A DNA stretch of 62,699 nt, taken from NCBI RefSeq assembly GCF_902859855.1, contig NZ_CADIKH010000042.1, forward strand, positions 1 to 62,699, in the 5' to 3' direction. How positions within the stretch are numbered: the stretch's first letter is position 1; every line of letters begins with the position of its first letter. The position numbers were made by a program, and so were the translations under genes. The notes below the pieces were generated by a model. That model did not search any database. It was not told where the DNA came from and saw nothing but the letters and a program-made list of their open reading frames with translations. Below, one piece after another: positions 7,939-15,590 of this stretch. Source of the DNA: Paraburkholderia humisilvae (GTDB lineage Bacteria > Pseudomonadota > Gammaproteobacteria > Burkholderiales > Burkholderiaceae).

Positions 7939-8826
7939 ATGTCGAAAGCTCATGCTGTTCCAGCGGTTTCCGTTAAGCGTATCGACGCAGATGGGGTCAA
8001 CGTCTTCTATCGCGAGGCGGGTGCCGCCGCCGCGCCTGTCGTATTGCTGCTGCACGGCTTCCCGTCTTCGTCGCATATGTATCGCGAGCTGATTCCACGT
8101 CTGGCAGACCGATATCGTGTGATTGCTCCGGATCTTCCAGGCTTCGGATTCACTCAGGTTCCCGACGCGCGCGGTTACCAATACTCGTTCGACGCGCTCG
8201 CGGAGACGGCCGCGGCGTTTGTCGACAAGCTCGGATTGAAGCGTTATGCCGTGTACGTGTTTGATTACGGCGCACCCGTGGGCCTCAGGCTGGCGGTCAA
8301 ATACCCCGAGCGTGTGAGCGCTCTCATTTCGCAAAACGGAAATGCGTACGAGGAGGGGCTCGGTGACGCGTGGGATCCAATCCGCAAATACTGGGCAGAG
8401 CCCACCGCAGCGCACCGGAAAACGGTCCATGACGCGATCCTCAACTACGAAGGCACCCGCTTTCAATATTTGCACGGTGTTTCGGACCCCGATTCGGTCG
8501 CGCCGGAGTCGTATACGCTCGATGCCGCGCTGCTAGAACGAGCTGGGCAGAAAGATATTCAACTCGATCTGTTCCTTGACTACCAGTCGAACCTGAAGCT
8601 GTATCCGACATTCCAGAAATTCTTCCGTGACCACCAGCCCCCGACACTGGCGATCTGGGGAAAGAACGATCCTTTCTTCATTCCGCCCGGCGCTGAAGCT
8701 TATCGTCGTGACAACCCGAAAGCGATCGTCAGAATGCTCGATACCGGACACTTTGCGCTGGAAACGCACGTCGAGGAGATCGCGGGCGCGATGCGTGACT
8801 TTCTTGCGGAAAGTGTGAAGGCCTGA
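7939..8826 (+). CDS. Alpha/beta hydrolase (epoxide hydrolase/haloalkane dehalogenase-like)
   Basis: 295 residues from the ATG at 7939, chosen because GGAGG at 7929-7933 lies just before it. The HGFPSSSHMYREL oxyanion segment is near residue 40; the nucleophile elbow reads VFDYGAPVG with D109. The acid motif WGKNDPFF and the histidine in DTGHFALE near the C-terminus complete the triad. An Asp nucleophile puts it with epoxide hydrolase or dehalogenase-type enzymes. The perfect GTAACTTT palindrome upstream links its expression to the CGNR-associated set. The physiological substrate is unknown. Confidence 0.87.
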   Translation: MSKAHAVPAVSVKRIDADGVNVFYREAGAAAAPVVLLLHGFPSSSHMYRELIPRLADRYRVIAPDLPGFGFTQVPDARGYQYSFDALAETAAAFVDKLGLKRYAVYVFDYGAPVGLRLAVKYPERVSALISQNGNAYEEGLGDAWDPIRKYWAEPTAAHRKTVHDAILNYEGTRFQYLHGVSDPDSVAPESYTLDAALLERAGQKDIQLDLFLDYQSNLKLYPTFQKFFRDHQPPTLAIWGKNDPFFIPPGAEAYRRDNPKAIVRMLDTGHFALETHVEEIAGAMRDFLAESVKA

Positions 8827-8878
8827 GGCTATCCAATAGCAGCGAGTTGCCTGCATCGACAGTGATCAGGCAACTTGA

Positions 8879-8909
8879 GTAACCTAGAAATACATTGTTA
8901 ATAAGTTAC
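8879..8909. promoter_or_regulatory. GTAAC...AAGTTAC inverted half-sites upstream of LysR gene 2
   Basis: GTAAC at 8879-8883 and AAGTTAC at 8903-8909, separated by 19 bp that are mostly A and T. The half-sites and orientation are those of the other sites at 1.6, 7.8, 12.6 and 14.0 kb. It lies about 200 bp upstream of the LysR start I chose. Confidence 0.5.
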
Positions 8910-9109
8910 GATAAGTGACGCAACTTTGTTTATACAAGGCGGCCCGCGAGGCAGTACGCATGCGTCAATATGGGCAATCGTGTGCGACGCGGCAGCCGGC
9001 GCATTGGCTCGTGACGCGCGATGCAGCGGTAAAAAGGCGACGACAAGACCCCCGTGCCGACCACGTCAACATGGACGCAGGATTCGCCATTCAATTGCCC
9101 GGAAATACC

Positions 9110-10009
9110 ATGAAAGCCAACGTTGACTATCAGGCCAGACTTTTCATAGAGATCGCGGCGCACAAGTCGCTTTCCGCAGCAGCGGAAGCACTATCGCTTA
9201 CCCAATCAGGATTGAGTCGTCACCTGGCAAGCCTCGAAGAGTTCGTCGGGCAAGCGCTATTCGTGCGTCACGGGCGCGGCGTTGAACTGACCGAGGCGGG
9301 GAAAAAATTGCTCGAGATAGCCAGTGCCGCATATCAGCTCGTCGACAACGCGGTGCTTCAGTTGCGTAATGAGCACGGCGTGACTGACGGCAGCATCCAT
9401 GTCGCGACGATCCATACGCTGAGCTACTACTTTATGGCGGAGGTCGCGGCCAGGTTCATGGCGCAGCGGCCCAGCGCAAGCGTCGCGCTGCTCGGACGCA
9501 GCTCGCCGGGCGTGGTTGAACTGGTGGAGAGCGGGAGAGCGGAAATCGGTTTTGCGTACGACTCGGCGGTAGCGTCGGATCAACTGGATATCACGCCGCT
9601 ATTCGAAGACGATATGTGCCTCGTTGTGCACGAGAACTCGCGCTTTGCTTCGCGCTCCGGCGTCGACCTGCGTGAAGAATCGCCCCCGCTGGTGGCGTTT
9701 CCAGCTGGCTATGCGTTGCGGAAAATGCTGCATACGAAGGAATTCAACGCGACGGTGACGGCGGAGGTTGAAACCGTCGACGCGATGCTGAAACTGGTGT
9801 CGATCACCAATGGCCAGTGCATTTTGCCGCTTCTGATCCCGGAAAAAATACTTCAGGAATATCAGCTCGTGCGCGTGAAGATCGAGCAGCCGTTGATGCG
9901 CCGCTTGATTGTCGGCCTGACTCGTCGCGGCCGTCCGCTGTCGGCCATGACGTCGCTGATGCTGGACATTGCCCGTGAAAGTGCGCCTAAGGTCGCGCTT
10001 CATTCATAG
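9110..10009 (+). CDS. LysR family transcriptional regulator 2
   Basis: 299 residues from the ATG at 9110. The open frame reaches back to 8915, but the added 65 residues have no LysR character, whereas MKANVDYQARLFIEIAAHKS is a normal LysR N-terminus. The HTH (LSAAAEALSLTQSGLSRHLA) is followed by a periplasmic-binding-protein-like effector domain with a GSIHVATIHTLSYYF start. It is probably the regulator of the SDR, SnoaL-like and hydrolase-like genes that follow on the same strand. A GTAAC/GTTAC site lies in its upstream region. Confidence 0.88.
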   Translation: MKANVDYQARLFIEIAAHKSLSAAAEALSLTQSGLSRHLASLEEFVGQALFVRHGRGVELTEAGKKLLEIASAAYQLVDNAVLQLRNEHGVTDGSIHVATIHTLSYYFMAEVAARFMAQRPSASVALLGRSSPGVVELVESGRAEIGFAYDSAVASDQLDITPLFEDDMCLVVHENSRFASRSGVDLREESPPLVAFPAGYALRKMLHTKEFNATVTAEVETVDAMLKLVSITNGQCILPLLIPEKILQEYQLVRVKIEQPLMRRLIVGLTRRGRPLSAMTSLMLDIARESAPKVALHS

Positions 10010-10091
10010 CAGCTATGAACCCGGGATCATGGCACTCGTGAGGCGATTCGCAGATACTGGATCAAACGACAAGACCCGCTGAGAGGTGTCG

Positions 10092-10106
10092 ATTACAGGT
10101 TGTAAT
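10092..10106. promoter_or_regulatory. Palindrome ATTACA-GGT-TGTAAT upstream of the SDR gene
   Basis: A perfect 6-3-6 inverted repeat about 100 bp before the SDR start. It fits the T-N11-A pattern of LysR sites, so LysR protein 2 encoded just upstream is the natural candidate. Confidence 0.45.
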
Positions 10107-10203
10107 GAAGCGGTTCGCAAGCCACTAATAGTAAGGCATACGAATTATATTTGAAATCTATCAGTACGGGAACAACCGGCCAGACTCGTGGAGGTAGTTT
10201 GAA

Positions 10204-10974
10204 ATGGAAAAGAAAGTTGCAATTGTGACAGGTGCTAGCCGCGGCATTGGACGGGCAACGGCGATTCGCCTTGCGCAGAATTTTGGCGCGGTGATCGTTG
10301 TCGCGCGCAACGCGGATCTTCTGAAGTCGACCGCACAAGACGTGAAAGCGGCTGGAGCGCAGGCGCTGGACATCGACGCTGATTTGCGCGAGCCGGCTGC
10401 CGCCGGTTTAGTCGTGCAGAAGACGCTGGACAAGTTCGGGCGGATCGATGCAGTGGTTAATATCGCCGGCGCTGTTCCGCAGGTCGATGTGCTTCAGATG
10501 ACCGATGAACAGTGGGACGACGGCTTTGCGCTGAAATTGCACGGTGCAAGAAGGCTTGCGATTCACGCATGGGATGCGCTGAAGGCAACGCGCGGTTCGG
10601 TGATCTTTACATCGGGAAACTCGGCTCAGGCGCCGAAGTCGGGCTTTGCCGCGGTGGCAACGGTCAACGCCGCGATCGTCGCAATGGCGAAGGCGTTTGC
10701 GGATCGAGGCATCGGCGACGGGGTTCGCGTGAATAGCGTGTTACCGGGTCCCGTGATGACCGATCGGCGCCGCTCGTATATGGAGAAGTATGCGGCAGCA
10801 CACGCGATGACCGTTGACGAGGCGCTTGAGAAGTTCCCCGATCAGGCCGGCATCACCCGGTACGGCAAACCGGAGGATATCGCCGAATTGATGGCTTTTA
10901 TCCTGTCGCCCGCAGGCGAATGGTTGATCGGTGCAGCGCTGCGGATGGATGGCGGCGAGGTGAAAGGCTTATGA
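10204..10974 (+). CDS. SDR family protein with a degenerate active site
   Basis: 256 residues with the classical short-chain dehydrogenase Rossmann fold: TGASRGIG nucleotide loop near 10-17, the N-x-A-G motif (VVNIAGAVPQ), and the C-terminal MDGG ending. The catalytic Tyr-x3-Lys is absent: the aligned positions read V151 and N155 inside the FAAVATVNAA segment. It probably binds NAD(P) but cannot do standard SDR catalysis by Tyr/Lys. It may be a divergent enzyme or a non-catalytic member. First gene after LysR gene 2, likely co-transcribed with the next two genes. Fold certain, activity doubtful. Confidence 0.85.
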   Translation: MEKKVAIVTGASRGIGRATAIRLAQNFGAVIVVARNADLLKSTAQDVKAAGAQALDIDADLREPAAAGLVVQKTLDKFGRIDAVVNIAGAVPQVDVLQMTDEQWDDGFALKLHGARRLAIHAWDALKATRGSVIFTSGNSAQAPKSGFAAVATVNAAIVAMAKAFADRGIGDGVRVNSVLPGPVMTDRRRSYMEKYAAAHAMTVDEALEKFPDQAGITRYGKPEDIAELMAFILSPAGEWLIGAALRMDGGEVKGL

Positions 10975-11035
10975 GCGGTCGATCGTCCAACTGAAGAAGC
11001 GGCGTTGGAGATCGCAAAGGGAAAGGAGCGCGAAC

Positions 11036-11632
11036 GTGTTGACGATCACGTGCGCGCATCGAATGAACTGCTATCGGAATACCCGTATGAAACGCATTGA
11101 GACAGTCGCCAGGACATTCCTGCTATTGATGGCTGCATCGGCGGTGGCGCTTGGCGGCAATGCGCGCGCAGCGCAAGAGGGGTTGCCGACCCCGCACCAT
11201 GTGTCGATTGCGGACCACTCGGCAACGACGAAGGCGGTCGAGCGTGCCGCACTGCGATATGCGGCTTTCTGGAACACCGGCGACGACGCCTACGCGAAAG
11301 CGGCACTAGCGAGCGACTTCGTCGACCGGACGTTGCCGGCTGGCCGCGCGCCGGGTCTGCAAGGCGTGCTGCAAGCGTCGAAAAACTTTCGGTCGGCGGT
11401 TCCCGACCTGACATCCGATGTCGACGACATGACGGTGGTCGGCGATCGCGTGATGCTTCATCTTCATTTCAAGGGGCACTTCACCGGGAAGTTCAAGGAC
11501 ATTCAGGGAAACGGGCAGCCAATCGATTTCCAGGCATTCGATCTTTACCGTGTAAAAGACGGACTGATCGTCGAGAACTGGCACCTCGAAGACAATTTGA
11601 CGCTATCGAAACAGCTCGGCGCCATCAGGTAG
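11036..11632 (+). CDS. Secreted SnoaL/NTF2-like protein (ester cyclase type)
   Basis: 198 residues from the GTG at 11036, preceded at 7-base spacing by AAAGGAG; an ATG at 11087 would give a shorter, more typical signal peptide. The signal segment (FLLLMAASAVALGG, cleavage near ARA-A) is followed by a SnoaL-like cone-fold domain with the YAAFWNTGD start and an LxGFKDIQGNG-like middle (KFKDIQGNGQPIDFQAFD), as in polyketide-cyclase-like ester cyclases. Such proteins with a signal peptide are common in Burkholderiales and have no fixed function. Between the SDR and the hydrolase-like gene, so probably one operon. Confidence 0.78.
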   Translation: MLTITCAHRMNCYRNTRMKRIETVARTFLLLMAASAVALGGNARAAQEGLPTPHHVSIADHSATTKAVERAALRYAAFWNTGDDAYAKAALASDFVDRTLPAGRAPGLQGVLQASKNFRSAVPDLTSDVDDMTVVGDRVMLHLHFKGHFTGKFKDIQGNGQPIDFQAFDLYRVKDGLIVENWHLEDNLTLSKQLGAIR

Positions 11633-11666
11633 TAACAGGCGCGATAGGGAAGAATCCATTTCGGAG

Positions 11667-12374
11667 ATGATGCGTATGAGTTCGCTTGCAAGTGGCGTAA
11701 CGGTGGTGCTGGTGCATGGTGCGTGGGCTGACGGTTCCAGCTGGAGCAAGGTGATTGTCCCGCTTCGGAATGCGGGGTTAAACGTAGTATGTGCGCCCAT
11801 TCCACTGACAGGTTTGACCGACGACATCGACGTGGTCGCGTCGATGGTCGACAAGACGGCGGGACCGGTCGTTCTGGTCGGTCATGCGTACGCCGGCGCG
11901 GTCATTGGCGGCGTAAAACGCGACAAGGTGAAAGCGTTGGTGTTTGTTGCGGCGCTAGCACCGGACGCAGGTGAGACGGTGGCGGACGTCCTTTATCGCG
12001 GCGACAGCCATCCGGACGCGCCGGAGCTGGGACCGGATGAACGAGGCGACATCTGGATGCCCGATGTCGGGTTCGACAAAGCATTCGCCCAGAACGCGAC
12101 TGCCGTGGAGAAGGCGATCAGCGCTGCCGTACAGCGGCCGATATCCGTTAAGTGCATCAAGCAGGCCGTTGTGGAACCGGCATGGAAGTCGACTCGAAGC
12201 TGGTATCTGCTGGCGGAAGATGATCGGATGATCAACCCGCAGACCCAGCGATTCATGGCAGACCGCATGAAAGCGTCAGTGCGCACACACAAGGTTGATC
12301 ACACGCCTTCACTAACCGCACCAGAAACGGTAATCGATATCATCGTCGAGGCGGTACACGCTGTGGCAGCTTGA
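11667..12374 (+). CDS. Alpha/beta hydrolase-fold protein lacking the nucleophile Ser
   Basis: 235 residues of the EstC-like alpha/beta hydrolase group: HGAWADGSSW near the N-terminus, VKALVFVAALAPDAGE in the middle and DHTPSLTAPETV at the end, with the likely catalytic His. The nucleophile elbow, normally G-H-S-x-G-G, reads G-H-A74-Y-A-G, so the serine is alanine and the second glycine is also changed. It is either a non-hydrolytic binding protein or uses other chemistry. GGAG at about 11661 precedes starts at 11667 and 11676. Last gene of the LysR 2-SDR-SnoaL set. Confidence 0.83.
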   Translation: MMRMSSLASGVTVVLVHGAWADGSSWSKVIVPLRNAGLNVVCAPIPLTGLTDDIDVVASMVDKTAGPVVLVGHAYAGAVIGGVKRDKVKALVFVAALAPDAGETVADVLYRGDSHPDAPELGPDERGDIWMPDVGFDKAFAQNATAVEKAISAAVQRPISVKCIKQAVVEPAWKSTRSWYLLAEDDRMINPQTQRFMADRMKASVRTHKVDHTPSLTAPETVIDIIVEAVHAVAA

Positions 12375-12405
12375 TAAACGGAAAAGAACCCGCGTTACGC
12401 AGGAT

Positions 12406-12560
12406 CGCATGCCGTTTGCCGCGCAGCTGATAAGCACTGCAAGCGCGGCATGCGAGTGATGCATGAATGGCATACGGTAGCTGGATATATCCGCATGTCT
12501 TGATGCGTCGCGGTCTGATCACACTTTATTCTCGTGATCAGATATGAGCGTGCGCTCATA
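12406..12560. promoter_or_regulatory. Three consecutive palindromes between hydrolase-like and CGNR 2 genes
   Basis: CGCATGCCG (12406-12414) pairs with CGGCATGCG (12446-12454), perfect 9-bp arms with a 31-bp loop. CTGATCAC (12515-12522) pairs with GTGATCAG (12534-12541), perfect 8-bp arms. TATGAGCG (12543-12550) pairs with CGCTCATA (12553-12560), perfect 8-2-8. The first could be an RNA hairpin ending the upstream operon, though no T-run follows. The other two look like DNA operator sites in front of CGNR gene 2. Confidence 0.5.
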
Positions 12561-12648
12561 CCTCAAAGCTGATCTGCCTCCAGCCAGTTGTGACGCACTG
12601 TCCACTGTGTTGAGAAATCGTGCGAGTGACGGCCTATTCATTCGATGC

Positions 12649-12679
12649 GTAACTTGTCAATGAAGGTGTTAACAGTTAC
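12649..12679. promoter_or_regulatory. GTAACTTGTCAA...GTTAC site upstream of CGNR gene 2
   Basis: GTAAC at 12649-12653 and GTTAC at 12675-12679, inverted, separated by 21 bp; ends 29 bp before the CGNR 2 ATG. Same half-sites as the other four sites. Confidence 0.55.
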
Positions 12680-12708
12680 AGTCACGGTTCACTTTTGTGG
12701 AGGATTCA

Positions 12709-13299
12709 ATGGCTTCGCCATTGGCATCAGTGCGTGCCCAGGACAGCGTGCTTGAATTTCTGAATACGGTTGTGCCGCACAACGGGCAGTGGGTGGATCT
12801 GTTTCAGCGCGATGAGGACGTGATGGCGTGGCTTGAGCGTGCAGGGCTGCGGGATCTGGTCGTCATGCGGGAGGATGGACGCTTTGAGGGGCTCGCCACG
12901 GAGGCGCGGCAGTTGCGAGAGAATCTGCGTCGGTTGATTGTGCAACGAAAGTCGGACGAACCTGTAGACACAGAGCTTCTGCGGCCGGTGCTAATGGAGG
13001 GCAGCTATCAGATGCAGCTGGTCGAGGACCACGACGGCAATTTGAAGGCGGTGTGTCAATTTTCCGCGCAATCGTCAGTGCAGGTACTCGCGCCGCTCGC
13101 CATAGCGGCGGCGGAGCTGCTGGCGCGAGGCGATTTCGCGCTGATTCGCCAATGTGAGTCGACAGGTTGCCCGCTATGGTTTTATGACAGAACAAAGTCC
13201 CATCGGCGCCGCTGGTGCAACATGTCCGTATGCGGGAATCGTCAGAAGGCTGCGCGCTTTCGTACGCGTCCGCATGTTGACGAGTTGACGGAGCAGTGA
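12709..13299 (+). CDS. ABATE/CGNR zinc-finger protein 2
   Basis: 196 residues from the ATG at 12709, placed by GGAGG at 12699-12703. ABATE domain at the N-terminus (SVLEFLNTV), AAAELLARGDF helix before the zinc finger, then cysteines in the C-x4-C-x15-C-x4-C pattern with RRRWC and CGNR. Clearly paralogous to the genes at 1.0 and 13.4 kb but the most divergent of the three. It converges on CGNR gene 3 with 99 bp between them. Presumed DNA-binding regulator; ligand and targets unknown. Confidence 0.87.
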   Translation: MASPLASVRAQDSVLEFLNTVVPHNGQWVDLFQRDEDVMAWLERAGLRDLVVMREDGRFEGLATEARQLRENLRRLIVQRKSDEPVDTELLRPVLMEGSYQMQLVEDHDGNLKAVCQFSAQSSVQVLAPLAIAAAELLARGDFALIRQCESTGCPLWFYDRTKSHRRRWCNMSVCGNRQKAARFRTRPHVDELTEQ

Positions 13300-13398
13300 A
13301 CACATACGCATACCCGCTATGACGAGTGCGTAAGCGGAGCTTCTGGTGGTCAACGGCGAGCGTACGCAATGTACGCCCCGTCAATCTTTCGAAGCGAC

Positions 13399-13965
13399 TT
13401 ACGCCTTGCGACGCGCGCGGTAGTTCGCGACCTTCAGACGGTTCCCACAGCGCGTCATGCTGCACCAGCGGCGCCGGTGAGCCTTGGTCCGATCATGGAA
13501 CCACAATGAGCAGGCCTCCGACGCGCATTTCCGGATCAGGTTGAAGTCGCCGGTCGCTAGTAACTCGGCGGCGGCATTGGCTATCTGTGCGAGAAACTGC
13601 TCGGGTGTCGCGTAATCGTATTCATGCGTGACATGCAGTCGGCCGTTTGCGTGTCGAGCCAGCGTCACACGATATTGGCCCAAATTCAGGAACGCGTTGA
13701 GCGGTTCGATATTGACTCTTTTCCCCACTTTTCTCTGGAACATCGCATGACGAATCGCGTCCCTCAGCGTGCGCGCAGCGTGGACCAGTTGCCCTTCTTC
13801 GAACATCGGCAGCACGGCGGTGCTCGCGAACTGGTGCGCTTTCATCCAGTCGACGACGTGTCCGTCGGTTGCAAGGTACTCGTATGAACCCATCTCATCG
13901 GTTGCCGCAGTGTTGATAAAGTCGAGCACCGAGTGATCGGACAACGTTAGAAATTGAACGGACAT
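13399..13965 (-). CDS. ABATE/CGNR zinc-finger protein 3
   Basis: 188 residues from the ATG at 13965; the open frame extends 64 codons upstream but this ATG follows GGAGAA and gives the family N-terminus (HSVLDFINTAATDEMGSYEYLATD). ABATE domain followed by C-x4-C-x15-C-x4-C and the CGNR signature. The closest relative in the window is CGNR 1 (shared YEYL.TD start and identical DRTKAHRRRWCSM zinc-finger core), pointing to a recent duplication. It follows an MFS gene on the same strand with a perfect GTAACTTCT/AGAAGTTAC palindrome between them. Confidence 0.88.
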   Translation of the reverse strand: MSVQFLTLSDHSVLDFINTAATDEMGSYEYLATDGHVVDWMKAHQFASTAVLPMFEEGQLVHAARTLRDAIRHAMFQRKVGKRVNIEPLNAFLNLGQYRVTLARHANGRLHVTHEYDYATPEQFLAQIANAAAELLATGDFNLIRKCASEACSLWFHDRTKAHRRRWCSMTRCGNRLKVANYRARRKA

Positions 13966-13999
13966 GGGGATGTTCTCCGGTAGCTTCCTACCGGAAATG

Positions 14000-14030
14000 G
14001 TAACTTCTAAATTGTTATTTGAGAAGTTAC
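14000..14030. promoter_or_regulatory. Perfect GTAACTTCT/AGAAGTTAC inverted repeat upstream of CGNR gene 3
   Basis: GTAACTTCT at 14000-14008 and AGAAGTTAC at 14022-14030, perfect 9-bp arms with a 13-bp AT-rich spacer. It lies 35 bp upstream of the CGNR 3 start and overlaps the stop codon of the MFS gene. This is one of the two best copies of the motif and suggests autoregulation. Confidence 0.62.
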
Positions 14031-15250
14031 AAAGATTCGATGCGCGGACCCGCGAGCGCATCGCGGCGCAACGCCCATGAACACAGTGAAAAAACCGCAA
14101 GCGCGACCACAAACAGCGCGCACGATACCCACGGCAAGTTCGCGGTCGCGACGCCATGGCGGATCAGCAGCGCACTGGCTGCGGATCCGATTGCGCCACC
14201 GAGGTACATCGCCGAGTTGTTCAACGCGAGCACAAGCGGTCCGTGCCGAGGCGCAAGCGAAAGGAGCCGGCTTTGCTGCGAGGGGAATATAAACCACAGG
14301 TTCATGCCGAAAATTGCAACGGCGAACGCGTTTGCAACCAGCGACGAGCCGGTCACGCCCAGCCATGCGAGGTCGGCGATTTGAATAACCAGCGCAACGG
14401 CAATCACGCGCTGCGATCCGAACCGGTCGCTCAGTGACCCACCGAGGTGATTGCCGATCAGGGCACCCACGCCAAACGCGGCATACATCGCGCTAAGTCC
14501 TTCCTTCGTCATGCCTCGTTCGGTGAGCGACGCGCCGAGATAGGTGTACAGCGAAAACATCGCCACATACCAGACCAGTGACGGCACCATGCCCAGCAGT
14601 ACCGTACGATCGGCGAGCGGTGCAAAGCGCGCGGAGAAAGCGGTGGCGGCCGACCTGGCGGTGGGCGATCCGGTCTGTTCGTCGTGCTGCAGGCGCAGCG
14701 CGAGCCCCACGGCGCCGATCAGTGCGAGCGCCGTGACAAACCAGAAGCTCCCTTGCCAGCCAAACCGGTTGCCGATGTATGCGCCAATGGGCACGCCGAC
14801 GACGAGCGAAGCGGTGATGCCCGACAGTGCCGCGGAAAGTGCGGCGCCCTTGCGGCTGGATGTGGCGAGCGACGCGGCCAGTCCGTAAGCGGCGGGTGCG
14901 AAGATACTGGCGGAAAAGGCGGCGACGATGCGGGTTCCGATCAGGAATGCGAAGGTCGGCGCCAACGCGGACGCCGCATTAGCCAGTGCGAATCCGGTGA
15001 GCGACCAGACAATCAACGGTTTGCGGCGCACGCTTGCGGTCAGCGCGGCGAGCACCGGTGCGCAGATCGCATAGAAGAATGCATACGAGGTGACCACCTG
15101 GCCGGCGGCCGGCACGCTCACATTGAGGCTTTGCGCAAGAGAGGGCAGGATGCCCGATACGACATTGAAATCTGTGCCGATTGCAAAAAAGGCGATTGCC
15201 ACCAGCCATACCCGACGATCGAGCGCCGGCGCTTTCAGGGTTTGAGCCAT
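14027..15250 (-). CDS. MFS transporter (DHA1-like, 12 TM)
   Basis: 407 residues with 12 hydrophobic segments and the MFS layout of the DHA1/AraJ-like group: N-terminal VWLVAIAFFAIGTDFNVVSGILPSLA, a second half starting with GMVPSLVWYVAMFSLYTYLG, and the loop motif GGSLSDRFGSQ. Substrates of this group include drugs, sugars and arabinose-like efflux compounds; none can be chosen here. CGNR gene 3 follows on the same strand, 61 bp downstream, so the transporter may be its target. Confidence 0.85.
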   Translation of the reverse strand: MAQTLKAPALDRRVWLVAIAFFAIGTDFNVVSGILPSLAQSLNVSVPAAGQVVTSYAFFYAICAPVLAALTASVRRKPLIVWSLTGFALANAASALAPTFAFLIGTRIVAAFSASIFAPAAYGLAASLATSSRKGAALSAALSGITASLVVGVPIGAYIGNRFGWQGSFWFVTALALIGAVGLALRLQHDEQTGSPTARSAATAFSARFAPLADRTVLLGMVPSLVWYVAMFSLYTYLGASLTERGMTKEGLSAMYAAFGVGALIGNHLGGSLSDRFGSQRVIAVALVIQIADLAWLGVTGSSLVANAFAVAIFGMNLWFIFPSQQSRLLSLAPRHGPLVLALNNSAMYLGGAIGSAASALLIRHGVATANLPWVSCALFVVALAVFSLCSWALRRDALAGPRIESL

Positions 15251-15590
15251 GCTGTTCCCAGGACCGAACGGAGCAGGGTCGACGGACGGACCGTGCTCCA
15301 GTTAACACGAGAACGACAAGCTAAACGGCGGAACGAGGGCAGATGCAAGACCCGGCGGAAATCCGTCATCCTGATCGGCGCACTCGAACGTCGTTGGCTT
15401 GCTCGTTTATGTAAACGCGGAACAGGCGAAGGACGTGGTCTATTCCCTGGCTGGATCAGAATGTTGTTTTGCGACCCATTGTATTGCCGGTCGCAATCGA
15501 ACGGTAAGCCTGGGCGCCACTTTTGTTTTTTTGTACGACCTTTTGTTTTGCATGCCTTTATAGGTCGATAGGCCGCGCGCTCGTTGCCGG
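15251..15590. other. Intergenic region, no gene
   Basis: 340 bp between the oxygenase stop and the MFS start, both on the minus strand. It should hold the MFS promoter. A T-rich run on the plus strand (about 15522-15555) is visible, but no clear hairpin terminator or operator was found. Confidence 0.5.
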
